In this document: positions 12,351-15,365 of the stretch, in pieces
Numbering within the stretch: position 1 is the stretch's first letter
Layout of the letters: the number at the start of each line of letters is the position of its first letter
Assembly (NCBI GenBank): GCA_049515555.1
Contig: JBEKTY010000181.1
Span: 1 to 15,365 of the forward strand
DNA from: JBEKTY01 sp049515555
Lineage (GTDB): Bacteria; Planctomycetota; Planctomycetia; Pirellulales; Thermoguttaceae
DNA length: 15,365 nucleotides
Direction of reading: 5' to 3'
Notes under the pieces: model-generated
Told to the model about the DNA's origin: nothing
Database searches by the model: none
Seen by the model: only the letters and a program-made list of their open reading frames with translations
Translations under genes and position numbers: made by a program

Positions 12351-15227
12351 TCACAGGGTCTTCAAGTACTCGATCAGGTCGTTGAGCTGGTCTTTCGTCA
12401 TGTCGTTCGTCATACCGTGCTGGTCGTAGGGATTGTACTTCGTCCAGATCTCCTCCAGCGTATCGGCGATGCCGTTGTGCAGGTACGGCGCCGAGTCGTA
12501 GATGTTGTTCAGGTGCGGAACGTCGTACGACGATACGCGGTCGAGCCACATCTTGGTTCCCACGTCGTGGCGCTCGCGGTCGGTATAGTACGGGGGGAAG
12601 TGGCAGGTAATGCAGCGATTGTCCTTGGGGATCACCTGTCCGTCGTTGCTCCTAGTCCGCTGGAAAATGGCCTTGCCGCGGCGTTGGGTGTCGGTCAGCG
12701 GCGCGCCGAGCGGACGGTAGCGGTTGGGCGGTCTGGGGATGGTGCAGACGTAGTAGTCGAGGGCCGACAGTTGTTCCGGCGTGAAGGGCTGGATCCGCGT
12801 GAAGAAGACCGCCAGCCGCGGACCGCACTGCCGCGACAGGCTCGGGTTGGTGCCCTCCCATTTGAACGGCGCCGTGTCCAGGATCCCCCGCAGCGTGCGG
12901 TTGTCGACCGGGCCGACGCCGATCCCGCCGGGCTCGGTGTTGTAGGTCAGCCCATCGATGTGCCCGTCCGGATGGCACGTATGGCAGGAGAACTGGCGGT
13001 GGAACGTGTTGGCGGCCGAGTTGAAGACCCGCTCGCCGTAGCGGGCCTTCGTCAGCACCTGCGCTCCGCCCAGGTCGATCCGCGCCACGGCCTGCCGCCT
13101 AGCCAGGTCGATCACGCTCAGCGAATCGTCCAGGGCGTTGCCCACGTAGGCTGTCCGCCCCTGCCGGTCGATCACAATGCCGCGCGGGCAGGCTTTCGTC
13201 GGGATATGGGCCAGAACGAACTCGGTGGCCTTGCCCAGGTGATTGGGAAGCACGCGGGCCCGTTCCTCATCCGTGGCGCCCTTGACGATGGCCACCATCT
13301 TGGCGATATCGACCACGGCCACGCGGTCGCTGCCGGAGCTGGTGACCAGGGCCAGCCGGCCGTCGGGCGTGATCGCCACGTCGCTGGGATCGGGGAAGCA
13401 CAGCCCGGGCTCGTCGAGCAACACCTGGTCCACGCGGCCGTCCTTCCACAGGATGCCCAGGCCGTTGGTGATGGTCCACCCCTGCAAGAGGCGCGTCATC
13501 GGCACCAGGTTCTTGCTGCGGTTCAGGGTGAACAGGGCGAACTCGCCGCCGGGATGCCAGGCGATGCCCTCCAGCAGGTTCGCCTGCGGCACGACCACGC
13601 GCTCGCATACGGTGGCGGCGGCGGTGTCGATCACCGTGATCTCCGACATGGGCGGAGTGCGGAACTTCACGAAGCGCGAGAGATTGTTGGTCACGCAGAT
13701 CCGCGATCCGTCGGGCGACAGCGCCATGGCCCACGGGCTGCGGCTGGCCGCCAAGCGCCTGGTTTCCTTCATGGTCGCCACGTCGATGACCGAGATGCTG
13801 TCGGAAGTCATGTTCAGAACGTACAGGTTCCTGCCCGCGCCGTCGGTGAGCACGCCGTGCGGCTCGCCCCCCACCGGGATCGTCGCCAGGACCGTCCGGG
13901 CGGCGGCGGCGATCACCGAAACGGTGTCGTCCAGATGGTTGCTCACGAAGACCTTCGAGCCGTCGGGGCTGAAGGCGACGTCCTCCGGCTGATGGCCGAC
14001 CGCGATCTCCGCCGTCTTGCGGCGGGTCGCCGTGTCGACGACCACGACCGTGTGCGATGCCTCGCAAGCCACGTAGATCTCGGTCCCGTCGGGGCTGAGG
14101 GCCAGATGGTGCGGGGTCTTGTACTGCGGCACCTCGGGCGGCGGCGGCAGTTGCCGCGGATGGACGATCCTGGACCGGGCCTCGTCGTACGAGAACGGCT
14201 TGCCGTGCGCCGTTTCATGGCAGCCGCGGCAGGTGTCGCGGGTGACGGGCTTCAGCCCCGCCCGGACGCTGTGGCCGTGCTCGCGCATGACCGTTTGCGT
14301 CGAGTACGCGCTGCCGGCGCCGTGGCAGGCCTCGCAGCCCACGCCTTCGTCCAGCGCGTAGGAATCGGCGGCTCCGCCCGCCCCGTCGTGGAAACTCGTG
14401 GCATGGCATTTCAGGCAAGCGGCGTTGCGTTGCGGGCTTTCGCCGGCGCCTGTCCACGCGGCCAGCTCCTCGGCGGCCGGCGTTCCCAGCACGGCATAGG
14501 CCAGCGCGTGCTTGCTCATCCGCCACTGCGAGAACTGGTGCCCCTGGCCCTCTTGGCGATGGCACTTGGCGCAGGCCATGACACCGACGTACTTCGGGGC
14601 GCCATCGACCGCGGCCGGCGCGACGGGTTCCTTGGCGGGCGGCTGCAGCGAAGTGTTCGTGGGCGTGGGATGTGCGATCGCGCCCCAGGCCTTCTTCATG
14701 TCCAGCGGCGGACGGGCCAGCACGGCCGTGTGCGATCCCTTCTCCTTGTGGCAGCTCATGCAGTCGTGCAGCGTGGGGATGGACAGGCTGGCCCGCACAC
14801 CCGTGGCACGGCCGCCGGCCGCCCGCGCATCGACGTGCTCGCTCCCCGCGCCATGACACATCTCGCACTGCACGCCGTCCTCCGTGAAGAACGTGTCGTC
14901 CTTCTCCGCGGCCTCGGCAAACGTGCCCGTGGCGTGGCACCCCAGGCACATCGTCGACTGCTCGGGCAGCAAGGGCACGCCGCTCAAGCAGGCGATCGTC
15001 TTGGCCTCGGGCATGGCCAGCGCCGCGTAGGCCCGGGCGTGCTTCGACAGCAGCCAGCGCGTGGCCTGGTTGCCCATCGATTTGCCGTCGTGGCAGGAAC
15101 CGCACACCCGCGCACCGACGTAGACGGGCTCCCTCTCCTGCGCCTCGGCCGCCGGCCGCGGCAAGAGACACCACGACAGCACGGCCAGCACAAGGCTCCG
15201 GTTGCCCGCAGAGAAGGCTTTCTTCAC
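12351..15227 (-). CDS. Secreted decaheme c-type cytochrome with propeller and MauG-like domain
   Basis: A 958-residue protein from GTG 15227. Its signal peptide (KKAFSAGNRSLVLAVLSWC, cleavage near AEAQ) would send it to the periplasm. Ten CxxCH heme sites occur at about residues 42, 94, 121, 156, 219, 271, 298, 333, 748 and 872. The first eight form two tandem cytochrome c554-like tetraheme modules, each starting YVG..xCxxCH and containing SKHAxAYA and a CHGAGS site. Residues ~355-720 are a YVTN-type beta-propeller (SPDGTEIYVACEASHTVVVV). The C-terminal ~215 residues are a di-heme CcpA/MauG-like domain (CHTCH, CITCH, APYLHNGIADTLEEI). It probably carries electrons or oxidises a substrate in the periplasm. 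The frame continues upstream to 15302, but only through the inverted repeat. Its stop overlaps the next gene's ATG, so both proteins are probably made together. Confidence 0.9.
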   Translation of the reverse strand: MKKAFSAGNRSLVLAVLSWCLLPRPAAEAQEREPVYVGARVCGSCHDGKSMGNQATRWLLSKHARAYAALAMPEAKTIACLSGVPLLPEQSTMCLGCHATGTFAEAAEKDDTFFTEDGVQCEMCHGAGSEHVDARAAGGRATGVRASLSIPTLHDCMSCHKEKGSHTAVLARPPLDMKKAWGAIAHPTPTNTSLQPPAKEPVAPAAVDGAPKYVGVMACAKCHRQEGQGHQFSQWRMSKHALAYAVLGTPAAEELAAWTGAGESPQRNAACLKCHATSFHDGAGGAADSYALDEGVGCEACHGAGSAYSTQTVMREHGHSVRAGLKPVTRDTCRGCHETAHGKPFSYDEARSRIVHPRQLPPPPEVPQYKTPHHLALSPDGTEIYVACEASHTVVVVDTATRRKTAEIAVGHQPEDVAFSPDGSKVFVSNHLDDTVSVIAAAARTVLATIPVGGEPHGVLTDGAGRNLYVLNMTSDSISVIDVATMKETRRLAASRSPWAMALSPDGSRICVTNNLSRFVKFRTPPMSEITVIDTAAATVCERVVVPQANLLEGIAWHPGGEFALFTLNRSKNLVPMTRLLQGWTITNGLGILWKDGRVDQVLLDEPGLCFPDPSDVAITPDGRLALVTSSGSDRVAVVDIAKMVAIVKGATDEERARVLPNHLGKATEFVLAHIPTKACPRGIVIDRQGRTAYVGNALDDSLSVIDLARRQAVARIDLGGAQVLTKARYGERVFNSAANTFHRQFSCHTCHPDGHIDGLTYNTEPGGIGVGPVDNRTLRGILDTAPFKWEGTNPSLSRQCGPRLAVFFTRIQPFTPEQLSALDYYVCTIPRPPNRYRPLGAPLTDTQRRGKAIFQRTRSNDGQVIPKDNRCITCHFPPYYTDRERHDVGTKMWLDRVSSYDVPHLNNIYDSAPYLHNGIADTLEEIWTKYNPYDQHGMTNDMTKDQLNDLIEYLKTL

Positions 15228-15250
15228 GTGTGCACCTGCTGCCGCTAAAT

Positions 15251-15365
15251 GACCTTGCGGGATTCTGGGAAAAAGGGGACAGGCACCATTTGTGCGAAGC
15301 ACCCTCCGGGCCGTTCCGGCAAATGGTGCCTGTCCCCTTTTTCCCTCCCAAGATCGTGCAAGGTC
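15251..15365. repeat. Large inverted repeat with 26-bp perfect arms
   Basis: The arms at 15267-15292 and 15320-15345 are exact reverse complements (GGGAAAAAGGGGACAGGCAC, then CATTTG in the left arm), with a 27-base loop. Weaker symmetry continues outward: GACCTTGC at 15251-15258 pairs with GCAAGGTC at 15358-15365, the window edge. Its GGGGACAGGC core resembles the ends of the 76-bp repeats. The transcript of either strand would have a stem running into U5, so it could act as a two-way terminator. It lies about 40 bp upstream of the cytochrome gene start. Confidence 0.92.

Noticed and set aside
8506..15248. Very long plus-strand open frames (8506-10251, 10285-12294, 12336-15248)
   Set aside because: They lie opposite the two minus-strand genes, which have clear domains, signal peptides, heme motifs and a stop/start coupling. 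The plus-strand translations are low-complexity Arg/Gly/Val-rich, as expected for antisense frames in GC-rich DNA.
15228..15302. Longer start (GTG 15302) for the cytochrome
   Set aside because: The added residues are the translation of the inverted repeat arm and its flank, and would bury the signal peptide.

Overview
The window is GC-rich, densely coding at both ends and repeat-rich in the middle. Several features together suggest a Planctomycetota-type genome (inference from gene families and repeat style only, no marker gene is present): CRTAC1-like FG-GAP/UnbV proteins paired with a TPR protein, very large periplasmic multiheme/beta-propeller fusions, and many different small palindromic repeats. 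No rRNA, tRNA, CRISPR array or transposase gene was seen.

Left block (1-4.5 kb). The 3' end of one FG-GAP/UnbV gene is followed by a membrane-anchored TPR gene and, through a GTGA stop/start overlap, by a complete second FG-GAP/UnbV gene. The two UnbV genes are near-identical over their last ~430 bp but clearly diverged just upstream, which looks like a recent duplication or gene conversion. A nitrilase-superfamily gene faces them and overlaps the second UnbV gene by 34 bp at the 3' ends.

Middle block (4.5-8.65 kb) is an accessory patchwork. It holds an RHH antitoxin whose MazF partner survives only as an 18-codon stub, a trypsin-like protease without signal peptide, a lower-GC PIN-domain gene, a broken phospholipase-D-like nuclease gene and a small orphan gene. 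Between them lie at least five kinds of repeat: a ~90-100 bp repeat present three times in one orientation, a 52-bp perfect palindrome, a 76-bp palindromic repeat present twice in direct orientation around the PIN/PLD cassette, and a run of tight hairpins. Repeat copies sit at both edges of the block.

Right block (8.55-15.2 kb, minus strand) is a translationally coupled two-gene unit joined by TGATG. The first gene encodes a secreted ten-heme protein (two cytochrome c554-like tetraheme modules, a YVTN-type beta-propeller and a di-heme MauG/CcpA-like domain). The second encodes a secreted sensor-type beta-propeller fused to two consecutive LivK-like periplasmic binding domains. No kinase, membrane anchor or transporter is fused to it. 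This pair is the best candidate for an undescribed system: a periplasmic redox enzyme co-made with a ligand-binding partner. A large inverted repeat with 26-bp perfect arms precedes it at the window's right edge.
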